64,000 nucleotides of DNA, taken from the NCBI GenBank assembly GCA_930633495.1, contig CAKNFJ010000001.1:2291001-2355000 (forward strand). The letters run 5' to 3'. Positions 56,058 through 64,000 of the stretch are shown one piece after another (the first letter of the stretch is position 1; each line of letters starts with the position of its first letter). Position numbers and translations under genes: made by a program. Under the pieces are notes generated by a model. The model did not search any database and was not told where the DNA came from. It saw only the letters and a list, made by a program, of their open reading frames with translations. The DNA comes from Hyphomicrobiales bacterium. GTDB lineage: Bacteria; Pseudomonadota; Alphaproteobacteria; Rhizobiales; Beijerinckiaceae.

Positions 56058-58226
56058 TTACGGGCTTGCTGCCGCCGTCTTCGCCTCCCGGCCAGCCGCG
56101 CGGGCGGCTGCCGCGATCACGGTATCGGCCGTGAGCAGTTGTGGCAGGATTTCCGGCTGCGCGTCCTTGCGGCCCGGATAGAACAGGTATAGCGGCACGC
56201 CGGCACGCCCCTGCTCGGCCAATGCCGTGGCGATGCGCGCATCGCGATTGGTCCAGTCGGCCTTGAGATAGGTCACACCCAACTTCGCGAAGGCATCCTT
56301 CACCTCCTGCCGCGAGAGCGCGACCCGCTCGTTGGCGATGCAGGTGATGCACCAGGCGGCCGTGAAGTTGACGAAGACCGGCTTGCCCTGTGCCTGCAGC
56401 GCTGCGACGCGCTCCGGCGACCAGGCTTCGACGTCGCCGGCGCGCGCTTCGGTGGTGGCGCCGGGAACGGCATTCTGCAGGGTGAACCAACCCGCGCCGA
56501 GCACGACCAGCGCCGCCAGCGCCGAACCGAAGGCGCTGCGCGGCAGGGAACCGCGGGTGACGCCGACCAGCCAGACGACGAAGCCGGCCGCCAGCACGGC
56601 GACGAGCGCCGCCAGGACACCCTGCGGGCCGCTCTGCACCGACGCGACCCAGACCAGCCAGATCGCCGTCGCGAACATCGGAAAGGCGAAGGCCTGCTTC
56701 AGCACAAGCATCCAGCGGCCGGGCTTCGGCAGCAGGCGCAGCAGGCCAGGCGCGAAGGAGAGCGCGACCACGGGCAGCGCAAAGCCGAGCGCCAGCGCCA
56801 TGAACACCGCGAAGGCCACGGCAGGCGGCTGCGTGACCGCATAGCCGATCGCGGCCCCCATGAAAGGAGCGGTGCAGGGCGTCGCCACGACGACGGCGAG
56901 CACGCCGGTCATGAAGGCCCCGAAACGACCACCACGGCTGGCGAGACCGTCGCCGACGCCGACGACCGAAGCACCGATCTCGAAGGCGCCGAGCAGGTTG
57001 AGCCCGATCAGCACCATCACCACGGCAAGCGCGATGACGAGCGGCGGGGACTGGAGCTGGAAGCCCCAGCCGACACTGTTGCCGAGCGCGCCGAGCGCGA
57101 TCACCGCCCCGGCAAGCGTCGCGAAGGCGACGAGCACGCCGCCAAGGAAGACGAGGCCTTGCTCCCGCACGGCGCCACGGCTGGCATGGGCGATCTGGGC
57201 GAAGCCGAGCGCCTTGATGAAGAGCACCGGCAGCACGCAGGGCATGAGGTTGAGGATCAACCCGCCCGCGAAGGCGAAGGCCAGCGCGGCCCAGATCGTC
57301 AGATCGGCGCCCTCGACCGGCGTCGGAATCCGGACCACCGCCGGACGGGTTTCCGCCCGGGGCGGAGCAGCGGCCGCCAGCAGCGCCGGATCGACATCGG
57401 CGACGAGCGAAAGCGCTCTGGCCTCGCCCTTGTCGCGAAAGACCAGCACGCCGGATACCTCGGGCTGCTGCTGCTTGAATGCGCCCGAGCGCGTCAGCGT
57501 CAGGGCCGGCTTGTCGCCCGTGACAAGAGGCTGGTCGGCGGCATGCTCGATCAGCGTGTCGGAAATCGGGAAGAAGCGCAGTTCGGTGGCACCTGAGGGC
57601 AGGCCCGGCAGGTCCAGCGCCAGATTCTCGCCCGCGCCGCGCAGCCTGCCACGGAACGGCGCCGGCTGCGGCAGCGCCGCCAGCGCGGTGTCGATGCGCG
57701 CTTGAGCCGCCTCATCGACCGCGCTGGCGGAACCGATCGGCAGGTCGAGCGTGAAGGAGCCCTCCTCGGGAATGCAGATCTTCTCGCAGACGAGCCAGGT
57801 CGCATCGGCCTTCAGGGTGAAGCTGTCGCCGGGCCGGGCATCGGCCGGCACCGTGATCTCGACCGGCAGCAGGACCATGCCCTCGAAACCGAAATTGACG
57901 AGGGGCTCGACGCGGATCGCCGTCGGCGCCGGCCATTGAATGTCGCCGGCCGCAGCCCCCGGAGGCAGCTCCCATCTGATCTGGGTCGGCTCGCCGGAAT
58001 CGCCGGGGTTGAGCCAGTAGGTATGCCAATGCGGCGCGAGCTTCTGGACGAGCGCGACCTTGAAGCGCTCGCCGGGAACGACCGCGTCGCGGCTCGACAG
58101 CAGCGTGGCGGTGACGCGCGGCGAGGTTACCGGAGCGGATTCGGCAGCCAGCGACAGCCCCGGCGCCAGAAGCCCCAGCGCCAGCATGGCCCCGCTCAGA
58201 AAACGCCCACCGAAAAGCCGTCGCAT
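56058..58226 (-). CDS. Thiol:disulfide interchange protein, ScsB/DsbD-like
   Basis: 722 aa. Start ATG 58226 opens the signal sequence MRRLFGGRFLSGAMLAL. The N-terminal periplasmic domain (APHWHTYWLNPGDSGEPTQI, VCEKICIPEEG) is of the ScsB type. The membrane part has the two transport cysteines in MPCVLPVLFIK and TPCTAPFMGAA, and the C terminus is a thioredoxin-like domain with WCITC (C626, C629). It carries electrons from cytoplasmic thioredoxin to periplasmic partners. The partner is probably the next gene. Confidence 0.9.
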   Translation of the reverse strand: MRRLFGGRFLSGAMLALGLLAPGLSLAAESAPVTSPRVTATLLSSRDAVVPGERFKVALVQKLAPHWHTYWLNPGDSGEPTQIRWELPPGAAAGDIQWPAPTAIRVEPLVNFGFEGMVLLPVEITVPADARPGDSFTLKADATWLVCEKICIPEEGSFTLDLPIGSASAVDEAAQARIDTALAALPQPAPFRGRLRGAGENLALDLPGLPSGATELRFFPISDTLIEHAADQPLVTGDKPALTLTRSGAFKQQQPEVSGVLVFRDKGEARALSLVADVDPALLAAAAPPRAETRPAVVRIPTPVEGADLTIWAALAFAFAGGLILNLMPCVLPVLFIKALGFAQIAHASRGAVREQGLVFLGGVLVAFATLAGAVIALGALGNSVGWGFQLQSPPLVIALAVVMVLIGLNLLGAFEIGASVVGVGDGLASRGGRFGAFMTGVLAVVVATPCTAPFMGAAIGYAVTQPPAVAFAVFMALALGFALPVVALSFAPGLLRLLPKPGRWMLVLKQAFAFPMFATAIWLVWVASVQSGPQGVLAALVAVLAAGFVVWLVGVTRGSLPRSAFGSALAALVVLGAGWFTLQNAVPGATTEARAGDVEAWSPERVAALQAQGKPVFVNFTAAWCITCIANERVALSRQEVKDAFAKLGVTYLKADWTNRDARIATALAEQGRAGVPLYLFYPGRKDAQPEILPQLLTADTVIAAAARAAGREAKTAAASP

Positions 58227-58402
58227 GATCTCGTCGCTGCCCTCGAATACCCGGACCCCATGCCCGAATCCGGCCGCGCACGCCAATGACAAGGCGGTGA
58301 GGCGGCCGTGCGGCATTGTCCGCGATCGGGCGACGACAGGCAGCGTGCCATGATGTCGCCGGTCAAGCGACCTTAAGAAGGTGAGGCGATCGCGCGCTTT
58401 CC

Positions 58403-58492
58403 GCCATGTCGGGCCTGTCCCGACCATCCACGTCTTCGCTGGTCCTAGGCCGTGTTCAAGACGTGGATGCCCGCCGCAAGGGCGAGCATGAC
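58403..58492. repeat. Class B repeat in the gap upstream of the ScsB-like gene
   Basis: gccatgtcgggcctgtcccg ... ggcgagcatgac with the ACGTCTT / AAGACGT inner arms as at 30898. The rest of the gap 58227-58529 holds the ScsB-like promoter side; no gene seen. Confidence 0.75.
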
Positions 58493-58529
58493 GGTCGCGG
58501 CAATATGCCTTGCCTATGGTGTCGGGCAA

Positions 58530-59285
58530 TCAGATCGCGGCGCCGTCCGCGACGATGTCGGCGCCGAGCCCCTGCCGGACCGCCCGGACGATTTCCGCCT
58601 CGGCGGCCGCGCCGCGTCGGCGCGGACGGCCAGCCTCGATGCGATGCTCGGCGATGATCTGGCCGGGCGCGCCCGAGAGGATCACCACCCGGTCCGCGAG
58701 ATAGGCGGCCTCGTCGATGTCGTGGGTGACGAAGAGCACGGTCTTGCCCGTCCGCTGCCAGACCCGGATCAGCTCGTCCTGCAGGGTTTCGCGGGTGAGC
58801 GCGTCGAGCGCCGAGAAGGGTTCGTCCATCAGCAGGATCTCGGGCTCGACCGCGAGCGCCCGGGCCAGCGAGACGCGCTGGCGCTGCCCGCCCGACAGCT
58901 GGTGCGGCCAGCGCTGGGCCAGCGGTCCCAGCCCGACCAGATCGAGCATCTCGCCGGCCTTCGAGAGGCGCTCGGAGCGCGAGGCCCGCCCCTCAAGACC
59001 GAAGCCGACATTGGAGACGACCTTGCGCCAGGGCAGCAGGCGCGAATCCTGGAAGACCAGCGCGACCGGCCGGCGTGTCGTATCCTTCGCGTTGATGACG
59101 ACCTCGCCGCCGCTCGGCTTCGCCAGCCCGGCGATGACCCGCAGCAGCGTCGACTTGCCGACGCCGGACGGGCCGACGATGGCGAGGAACTCGCCGCGCC
59201 CGACCGAAAGGTCGAGCTTGTGAAGCACCTCGGTCTCCTCGCCGTCGCGCGTGAAGGTCAGCGACAGGCCCCTGATCTCGATCAC
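58530..59285 (-). CDS. ABC ATPase, nitrate/sulfonate/taurine (SsuB/TauB) class
   Basis: 251 aa, GTG start overlapping the permease stop as GTGA. Walker A GPSGVGKST, signature [15 protein letters not shown], Walker B EILLMDEPFSALD. It energises the adjacent permease and binding protein. The substrate class is inferred from the family. Confidence 0.93.
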   Translation of the reverse strand: MIEIRGLSLTFTRDGEETEVLHKLDLSVGRGEFLAIVGPSGVGKSTLLRVIAGLAKPSGGEVVINAKDTTRRPVALVFQDSRLLPWRKVVSNVGFGLEGRASRSERLSKAGEMLDLVGLGPLAQRWPHQLSGGQRQRVSLARALAVEPEILLMDEPFSALDALTRETLQDELIRVWQRTGKTVLFVTHDIDEAAYLADRVVILSGAPGQIIAEHRIEAGRPRRRGAAAEAEIVRAVRQGLGADIVADGAAI

Positions 59286-60034
59286 GCTTTCCAACGCAGC
59301 ACCCACTTTTGGAAGGCGACGAAGCCGGTGTCGAGCAGGCCATAGAGTGCCGCCATGGTCAGCATGTAGACGACGACGATGTCGGTCGCGAGCAGGCTGG
59401 ACGCCTGCATCATGCGCTGGCCGACGCCGGCCACGCCGAAGATTTCCGCGGCGACCACCGCCATCCAGGCCTGCCCCAGCGCGGTGCGGAAGCCGACGAG
59501 GATGCCGGGCATCGCCGCCGGCAGCAGGATCTTGAACAGGCGCTGCCAGGGCGAGCGGAAGCCGAAGGCGTCGGCGACCTCGACGAGATCGCGGTCGACG
59601 CCGCGGATCGCGCCCTGCGCCGCGAAGAAGACGATCCAGAACACGCCGATGGCGATGATGAAGACCGCCGCGCCCGGCGTCACGCCGAACCAGATGATGG
59701 CGAAAGGCACCCAGGCCAGGCCGGGGATCGGCCTGAGCACGCGCACGACCCAGGCCGTCGCCTCCTCGGCGAGGCGCGACATGCCGACAGCCACGCCGAG
59801 CGCCGTGCCGAGGCCGGCGCCGACGAAGAGTCCGACGAAGTAGTGCCAGAGCGAACCGAGGATGGCCGAAAGCCACGCACCCGAGGAGACCTCGCGCATG
59901 AAGGCTTTCGGCAAGGCGCTGGGCGGCGGCAGGAAGGCCGGATTGACCAGGCCGAAGCGCGGTATGGCCTCCCAAAGCAGCAGGAAGAGGCCAAGTCCCA
60001 GTAAGGCGAGGGCCGCAGCCCGAAGTCGTGCCAC
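59282..60034 (-). CDS. ABC permease, SsuC/TauC class
   Basis: 250 aa, six helices. The EAA-type loop EVADAFGFRSPWQRLFKILLPAAMP and AVAVGMSRLAEEATAWVVRVLRPIPGLAWVP-type text (here GVAVGMSRL) match SsuC/TauC permeases. It begins 4 bp after the binding-protein gene. Confidence 0.93.
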   Translation of the reverse strand: MARLRAAALALLGLGLFLLLWEAIPRFGLVNPAFLPPPSALPKAFMREVSSGAWLSAILGSLWHYFVGLFVGAGLGTALGVAVGMSRLAEEATAWVVRVLRPIPGLAWVPFAIIWFGVTPGAAVFIIAIGVFWIVFFAAQGAIRGVDRDLVEVADAFGFRSPWQRLFKILLPAAMPGILVGFRTALGQAWMAVVAAEIFGVAGVGQRMMQASSLLATDIVVVYMLTMAALYGLLDTGFVAFQKWVLRWKA

Positions 60035-60038
60035 GCGG

Positions 60039-61067
60039 TCAGCCGTTCGCCTTGATCGCGCGCTCGTAATACTGCGTCTCGAACAGGCCGTCGAAGGGTA
60101 GTTCCTTTTCGAGCGAGCCGAGCTTGACCTGATAGGCCTGCATGGCGCGGGACGGCTCGATGATCTTGCGCGGATCGATCTCGAACCGGCTGGCGGGCGA
60201 GACCAGCGCCTTCTGGATCAGTTCTGGATCGACGATACCCTTGCCCAGCGCCGCGCCGACATGGGGCGCAGCCTTGGCGGGCGCCGACTGGAGCAGGGCG
60301 GCCGCCCTGACGAGGCCGGACACGATCGTCTGCACGGCTGCCGAATTCTTGGTCGCGAAGGCGCCGGACACGGCGACGACCGTGCCGGGCTGGCCGGGGA
60401 AGACCTCCTCGCCACCGGCGACGAGCTTGATCTGCGGATTGCGCGTCTGGATGATCGTCAGCGCCGGCTCGCGCACCGTGCCACCATCGACCGCGCCGGC
60501 GAGGATCGCCTGCTGGGTGGCATCGATGCCCATCGGCACGATCTCGATATCGGCCTTGTCGGCCTTGGCGACCTCCCAGAGCCAGTATTGCAGCACGGTA
60601 TTGGGCACGGAGCCAGCCGGCTGGGTGGCGAGGCGCGCGGCCTTGCCGGTCGCGGTCTTGAAAGCCTTGAAGGCGGCTGCCGAGGTCGTGCCGGGGGTGA
60701 AGAACTTCGCCAGGGAGGGCGCGGCCACAACGACGTTCTCGCCGATCGCGGTCGAGGCGACGACGCGGATGTCGACGCCACGCGAGCGGGCGACGGCGAG
60801 CGGGGCGACGCCCGCGACATAGACGTCGATCGTACCGGAGGCGAGCGCCTGGATCATGTTCGGGCCGGATTCGAAGACGGTCACGGCCGTCTCGATGCCG
60901 CCCTGCTTCAGCCAGCCCTCGCCCGAGGCGACGAAGAACGGCGCCGTGCCGACGATCGGGATATAGCCGACGCGGGCCGTGACGCTCTGCTGCGCACGGG
61001 CGATGCCGGCGACGGACGCGGCTGCCGCCAGGCTGGAGCCGGCGAGGAGAAACTGGCGGCGATCCAT
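60039..61067 (-). CDS. ABC binding protein, NMT1/TauA/SsuA-like, with Tat-like signal
   Basis: 342 aa. MDRRQFLLAGSSLAAAASV ... GIARAQ has a twin-arginine pattern (RRQFL), so export may be by Tat. The mature part (VGYIPIVGTAPFFVASGEGWLKQGG) is of the NMT1/aliphatic sulfonate-binding family. Ligand could be a sulfonate, taurine, nitrate or pyrimidine precursor. Divergent from the Lrp-type regulator. Confidence 0.9.
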   Translation of the reverse strand: MDRRQFLLAGSSLAAAASVAGIARAQQSVTARVGYIPIVGTAPFFVASGEGWLKQGGIETAVTVFESGPNMIQALASGTIDVYVAGVAPLAVARSRGVDIRVVASTAIGENVVVAAPSLAKFFTPGTTSAAAFKAFKTATGKAARLATQPAGSVPNTVLQYWLWEVAKADKADIEIVPMGIDATQQAILAGAVDGGTVREPALTIIQTRNPQIKLVAGGEEVFPGQPGTVVAVSGAFATKNSAAVQTIVSGLVRAAALLQSAPAKAAPHVGAALGKGIVDPELIQKALVSPASRFEIDPRKIIEPSRAMQAYQVKLGSLEKELPFDGLFETQYYERAIKANG

Positions 61068-61111
61068 CGTCGAAATCCTTCAAAAACAGCGCCGAAGCGG
61101 CGCCCCATTGA

Positions 61112-61138
61112 CAGATTGAGAAAAGGATTTTCTATCTG
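61112..61138. promoter_or_regulatory. Inverted repeat in the divergent ABC/Lrp region, site 1
   Basis: CAGAT-TG-AGAAAA-GGA-TTTTCT-ATCTG: two nested arms of 5 and 6 bp. It ends 88 bp from the Lrp-type gene start and 45 bp from the binding-protein start. A candidate Lrp/AsnC site. Confidence 0.45.
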
Positions 61139-61161
61139 AAAGCAATAGATCGACTGCAAAA

Positions 61162-61174
61162 AGATGATTCATCT
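61162..61174. promoter_or_regulatory. Inverted repeat in the divergent ABC/Lrp region, site 2
   Basis: AGATGA-T-TCATCT, perfect arms of 6 bp, followed at 61195-61200 by TATAAA, which resembles a -10 element for the regulator gene. Role inferred. Confidence 0.45.
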
Positions 61175-61226
61175 CTTTGATTGCGATCTTGTGGTATAAA
61201 ACACTCCTACGAGCGAGCTTGAGAGA

Positions 61227-61694
61227 ATGGACGCCATCGACCGGAAGATTCTCACTGTCCTGCAGGCAGACGCGAATATTTCCATCGCCGAGCTCGCGGA
61301 TCGCGTCGGGCTCTCGCAGACCCCGTGCTGGAAGCGAATCCAGAAGCTCGAGCAGGCCGGCGTGATCCTGAAGCGCGTCGCGCTGGTGGCGCCGGAAAAG
61401 ATCGGCCTCGGGCTCACCGTCTTCGTCCAGATCGAGACGGCGGACCATTCCGGCCCCTGGCTGGAGAAGTTCGCGCAGACCGTCGCATCCATGCCGGAGG
61501 TGATGGAGTTCTACCGGATGGCCGGGGACGTCGACTACATGCTGCGCGTCGTCGTCGCCGACATGGCCGCCTATGACGGCTTCTACAAGAAGCTGATCGA
61601 TACGATCCCGCTCAAGAACGTGACCTCGCGCTTCGCCATGGAACGGATCAAGGCGACGACGGCCTACAAGGTGCCGGACCTGCCACGCGACTGA
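61227..61694 (+). CDS. Lrp/AsnC-family transcriptional regulator
   Basis: 155 aa. N-terminal HTH (DRKILTVLQADANISIAELADRVGLSQTPCWKRIQKLEQAGVI in part) and a C-terminal RAM ligand-binding domain. It is divergent from the sulfonate-type ABC operon with two inverted repeats between them, so it likely controls that operon in response to an amino-acid-like effector. Confidence 0.93.
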   Translation: MDAIDRKILTVLQADANISIAELADRVGLSQTPCWKRIQKLEQAGVILKRVALVAPEKIGLGLTVFVQIETADHSGPWLEKFAQTVASMPEVMEFYRMAGDVDYMLRVVVADMAAYDGFYKKLIDTIPLKNVTSRFAMERIKATTAYKVPDLPRD

Positions 61695-61784
61695 GGAAGG
61701 CGGCGGCTTGCGTAGCGCATGACAGCGCCGCGCGCCAAATGCTAGGAAGCGTCAGTCCGACGCCTGACCTGCCCGAGGGCCGCC

Positions 61785-63062
61785 TTGTCCGCTTCCCGCT
61801 CCGTTCTCCTGATCATCGGCGGCGGCATCGCCGCCTACAAGGTGCTCGAAGTCATCCGCCGGCTGAAGGATCGCGGCATCGCCTCGCGCTGCATCCTCAC
61901 CAGGGCCGGCGAGCAGTTCGTCACGCCGCTCAGCGTCTCCTCGCTCGCCGGCGAGCGCTGCTTCACCGATCTGTTCTCGCTGACGGACGAGGCCGATATC
62001 GGCCATATCCAACTTTCGCGCTCGACCGATCTCGTCGTCGTCGCTCCGGCGACCGCCGATCTCATCGCCAAGATGGCGAACGGCCTTGCCGACGACCTCG
62101 CCTCGACCGCCCTGCTCGCGACCGACAAGCGCGTCCTGATCGCGCCCGCGATGAACCCGCGGATGTGGCAGCATCCGGCGACGCGCCGGAACATGGCGCA
62201 GCTGGAGAAGGACGGCATCCTCGTCGTCGGGCCGAATGTCGGGGCCATGGCCGAACGCGGCGAGAGCGGGCCGGGCCGGATGGCCGAACCGCCCGAGCTC
62301 CTAGCCGCGATCGAACTCGCGCTCGCTGGCGAAAAACCGCCGGCCCAGCGCGCCATCGGCTTCCTCGGCCGGCTGCCCGGCAGCGAACACGCGAAATCGG
62401 GCCTGCTCGCCGGCAAGCATGTCCTGATCACCTCGGGGCCGACCCATGAGGCGATCGATCCGGTGCGCTACATCGCCAACCGCTCCTCCGGAAAGCAGGG
62501 CCATGCCATTGCCGCGGCGGCAGCCGCGGCGGGCGCGCGCGTCACGCTGGTCAGCGGCCCGGTCAACCTGCCCGACCCGGCCGGGGTCGAGACCATTCAT
62601 GTCGAATCCGCGCGCGAGATGCTGACCGCGGTCGAGACGGCGCTGCCGGCAGACATCGCGATCTTCGCCGCCGCCGTCGCCGACTGGCGCGTCGCCGGGG
62701 CCGCATCGGAAAAGATGAAGAAGGATGGCAAGGCGCTGCCGCCGCTCGCGCTAGTCGAGAACCCCGACATCCTCGCCACCGTCGCCCATCGCAAGAGCGC
62801 GCGCCCGCCGCTGGTCGTCGGCTTCGCGGCGGAGACGCAGAACGTCATCGACTACGCCAGGGCCAAGCTCAGGAAGAAGGGCTGCGACCTGATCGTCGCC
62901 AACGATGTCGGCGGAGCCGGAGTGATGGGCGGCGATGCCAATACGGTCCATCTCGTCACCTCCGCGGGCGTCGAAACCTGGCCGACACTGCCGAAGGACG
63001 AGGTCGCGACCCGCCTGATCGCGCATATCGCCGGGCTTGCCGCCGCCGGCCGGCCGGATTGA
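61785..63062 (+). CDS. coaBC: Bifunctional phosphopantothenoylcysteine decarboxylase / phosphopantothenate-cysteine ligase
   Basis: 425 aa. TTG start with GAGGG 5 nt upstream. CoaC part: [51 protein letters not shown]. CoaB part: [30 protein letters not shown] and KMKKDGKA. Two consecutive steps of coenzyme A synthesis. Its stop lies within the possible dut start (TTGA). Confidence 0.96.
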   Translation: MSASRSVLLIIGGGIAAYKVLEVIRRLKDRGIASRCILTRAGEQFVTPLSVSSLAGERCFTDLFSLTDEADIGHIQLSRSTDLVVVAPATADLIAKMANGLADDLASTALLATDKRVLIAPAMNPRMWQHPATRRNMAQLEKDGILVVGPNVGAMAERGESGPGRMAEPPELLAAIELALAGEKPPAQRAIGFLGRLPGSEHAKSGLLAGKHVLITSGPTHEAIDPVRYIANRSSGKQGHAIAAAAAAAGARVTLVSGPVNLPDPAGVETIHVESAREMLTAVETALPADIAIFAAAVADWRVAGAASEKMKKDGKALPPLALVENPDILATVAHRKSARPPLVVGFAAETQNVIDYARAKLRKKGCDLIVANDVGGAGVMGGDANTVHLVTSAGVETWPTLPKDEVATRLIAHIAGLAAAGRPD

Positions 63063-63067
63063 CGGCG

Positions 63068-63547
63068 ATGGTGACGGTCGCGTTGCAACGCCTGCCGCAT
63101 GGTGCCGATCTGCCCTTGCCCGCCTATGAGACGGCCGGGGCGGCGGGGCTCGACCTGCGTGCCGCCATCGGCGAGACGCTGATGCTCGCCCCCGGCGAGA
63201 GATCCCTGGTCCCGACCGGGCTGGCTCTGCAATTGCCGGACGGGTTCGAAGGGCAGGTGCGGCCGCGCTCGGGCCTCGCGGTGAAGCACGGCGTCACCGT
63301 CCTGAACGCGCCGGGCACGGTGGACAGCGACTATCGCGGCGAGGTCAAGGTGCCGTTGATCAATCTCGGGCAGGAGCCCTTCGCCATCGCGCATGGCGAC
63401 CGCATCGCGCAGCTGGTCGTCGCGCCGGTGACGCGAGCCGTCCTCACCGAGGTCGCCAGCCTCGATGCCACTGCGCGCGGCGCGGGCGGCTTCGGCTCCA
63501 CCGGCGTCGCCGGCGGCGCGCGCGCCGGGCAGGAGCCGGCAACATGA
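63068..63547 (+). CDS. dut: dUTP diphosphatase
   Basis: 159 aa from ATG 63068; TTG 63059 overlapping coaBC would add three residues. Trimeric dUTPase motifs: [31 protein letters not shown] and GAGGFGSTG. It removes dUTP and supplies dUMP for thymidylate. Its stop overlaps the Rrf2 start. Confidence 0.97.
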   Translation: MVTVALQRLPHGADLPLPAYETAGAAGLDLRAAIGETLMLAPGERSLVPTGLALQLPDGFEGQVRPRSGLAVKHGVTVLNAPGTVDSDYRGEVKVPLINLGQEPFAIAHGDRIAQLVVAPVTRAVLTEVASLDATARGAGGFGSTGVAGGARAGQEPAT

Positions 63548-63996
63548 TGCCAGCCTCGCATCGCAGCCTGCTCGCCATCGCGGCCGTCGTCGACATCGCG
63601 CTGCATGCGCGGCCCTCGCCCGTCGCGGCGAAGCTTCTGGCGGCCCGGCACGCGCTGCCGCCGCGCCATCTCGAAACGCTGCTGCAGACGCTCGTCCGGG
63701 CCGGCATCCTGAAAGGCGTGCGCGGGCCGCGTGGCGGCTACGAACTCGCCCGCGAGCGGCGCAAGGTCACAGCCGGCGACATCGCGCGCGCCGCGATGCA
63801 GGAGCTCGGCGAAGACGGGCTCGGTCCCTTGCCGCAGTCGCGACTGGTCGAGGAGGTCGTCGAGCCAGAGGTCGAGGCCGCCGCTGCGGCCTTTCTCGCC
63901 GCGCTCGACAAGGTCACGGTCGAGGAGCTCTGCCAGAGGGCGCAGGCCAAGGCTGTCTTCGGCCAGCATGGCCCGGGAGTCGATTTTACAATATAA
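63544..63996 (+). CDS. Rrf2-family transcriptional regulator
   Basis: 150 aa. Rrf2 winged helix ([47 protein letters not shown]). Only one cysteine (ELCQR) is present, so the Fe-S cluster-binding triad of IscR/NsrR is missing. ATGATG start overlaps the dut stop. The target is not known; no neighbour beyond dut is visible. Confidence 0.88.
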   Translation: MMPASHRSLLAIAAVVDIALHARPSPVAAKLLAARHALPPRHLETLLQTLVRAGILKGVRGPRGGYELARERRKVTAGDIARAAMQELGEDGLGPLPQSRLVEEVVEPEVEAAAAAFLAALDKVTVEELCQRAQAKAVFGQHGPGVDFTI

Positions 63997-64000
63997 TTAT

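Noticed and set aside
6348..58492. CRISPR array or insertion sequences
   Set aside because: The repeats are dispersed single intergenic palindromes, without regular spacers, without transposase genes and without target-site duplications that I can see.

Overview
The window is GC-rich, densely coded and has the gene repertoire of a free-living alphaproteobacterium of the order Hyphomicrobiales (Rhizobiales). A Bosea-like or related soil/plant-associated genus is my best guess. The grounds are the many ABC uptake operons, the rph-rdgB-hemW block divergent from hrcA, a possible Irr-type iron-control box, coaBC-dut, DUF2244 and DUF3297 proteins, and many copies of an intergenic palindrome (gtcatcccgg ... 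ccgggatgac) common in such genomes. I see no rRNA, tRNA, CRISPR array, prophage or transposase. The whole window reads as chromosome.

Layout. 1-6.3 kb: a membrane-anchored TAXI-type binding protein, trpF-trpB (no trpA follows), a strong hairpin, a processive GT2 glycosyltransferase with a GspE-N-like head, and an SCO copper chaperone. 6.3-14.2 kb: a peptide-type ABC importer (binding protein plus two permeases, no ATPase genes) between two amidohydrolases, with an XRE-cupin regulator divergent from it. 14.2-19 kb: a FecBCD-type importer operon ending in two SAM methyltransferases, with a candidate Irr box upstream. 19-23 kb: an SDR, acyl-CoA dehydrogenase and APH-fold kinase module divergent from a TetR regulator, resembling the 4-hydroxyacyl-CoA (levulinate/ACAD10-11) route. 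23-31 kb: housekeeping genes (lepA, hrcA, rph, rdgB, hemW) with an XRE-cupin/GNAT pair.

31-42 kb: a ugp-type glycerol-3-phosphate-like importer operon into which a creatininase-family hydrolase and an unrecognised secreted protein are inserted with 4-nt overlaps. It is followed by a FAH-family hydrolase, an AraC-MGMT fusion, a methyltransferase, a DUF2244 protein and nth. 41-50.5 kb: a complete nucleoside uptake and salvage operon (bmpA, ABC ATPase, two permeases, cdd, punA, deoC, deoA) ending in a 2-hydroxyacid dehydrogenase. 50.6-56 kb: a MoeB-like enzyme, then gshB-yraN-rsmI divergent from an LpoA-like lipoprotein. 55.4-58.2 kb: a ScsB/DsbD-type electron transporter with a periplasmic thioredoxin-fold partner. 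58.5-61.7 kb: a nitrate/sulfonate/taurine-type ABC importer divergent from an Lrp/AsnC regulator. 61.8-64 kb: coaBC, dut and an Rrf2-family regulator.

The genes work mainly as substrate-scavenging modules (peptides or amides, iron chelates, glycerophosphodiester-like compounds, nucleosides, organosulfur-type compounds), each with its own regulator or catabolic enzymes. Conserved cell-maintenance genes lie between them. Repeat elements recur in the gaps, several of them directly downstream of binding-protein genes. I found no clear novel defence or mobile system. The best leads are the kinase/dehydrogenase module, the creatininase-containing ugp operon, the iron operon with two methyltransferases, and the ScsB pair.
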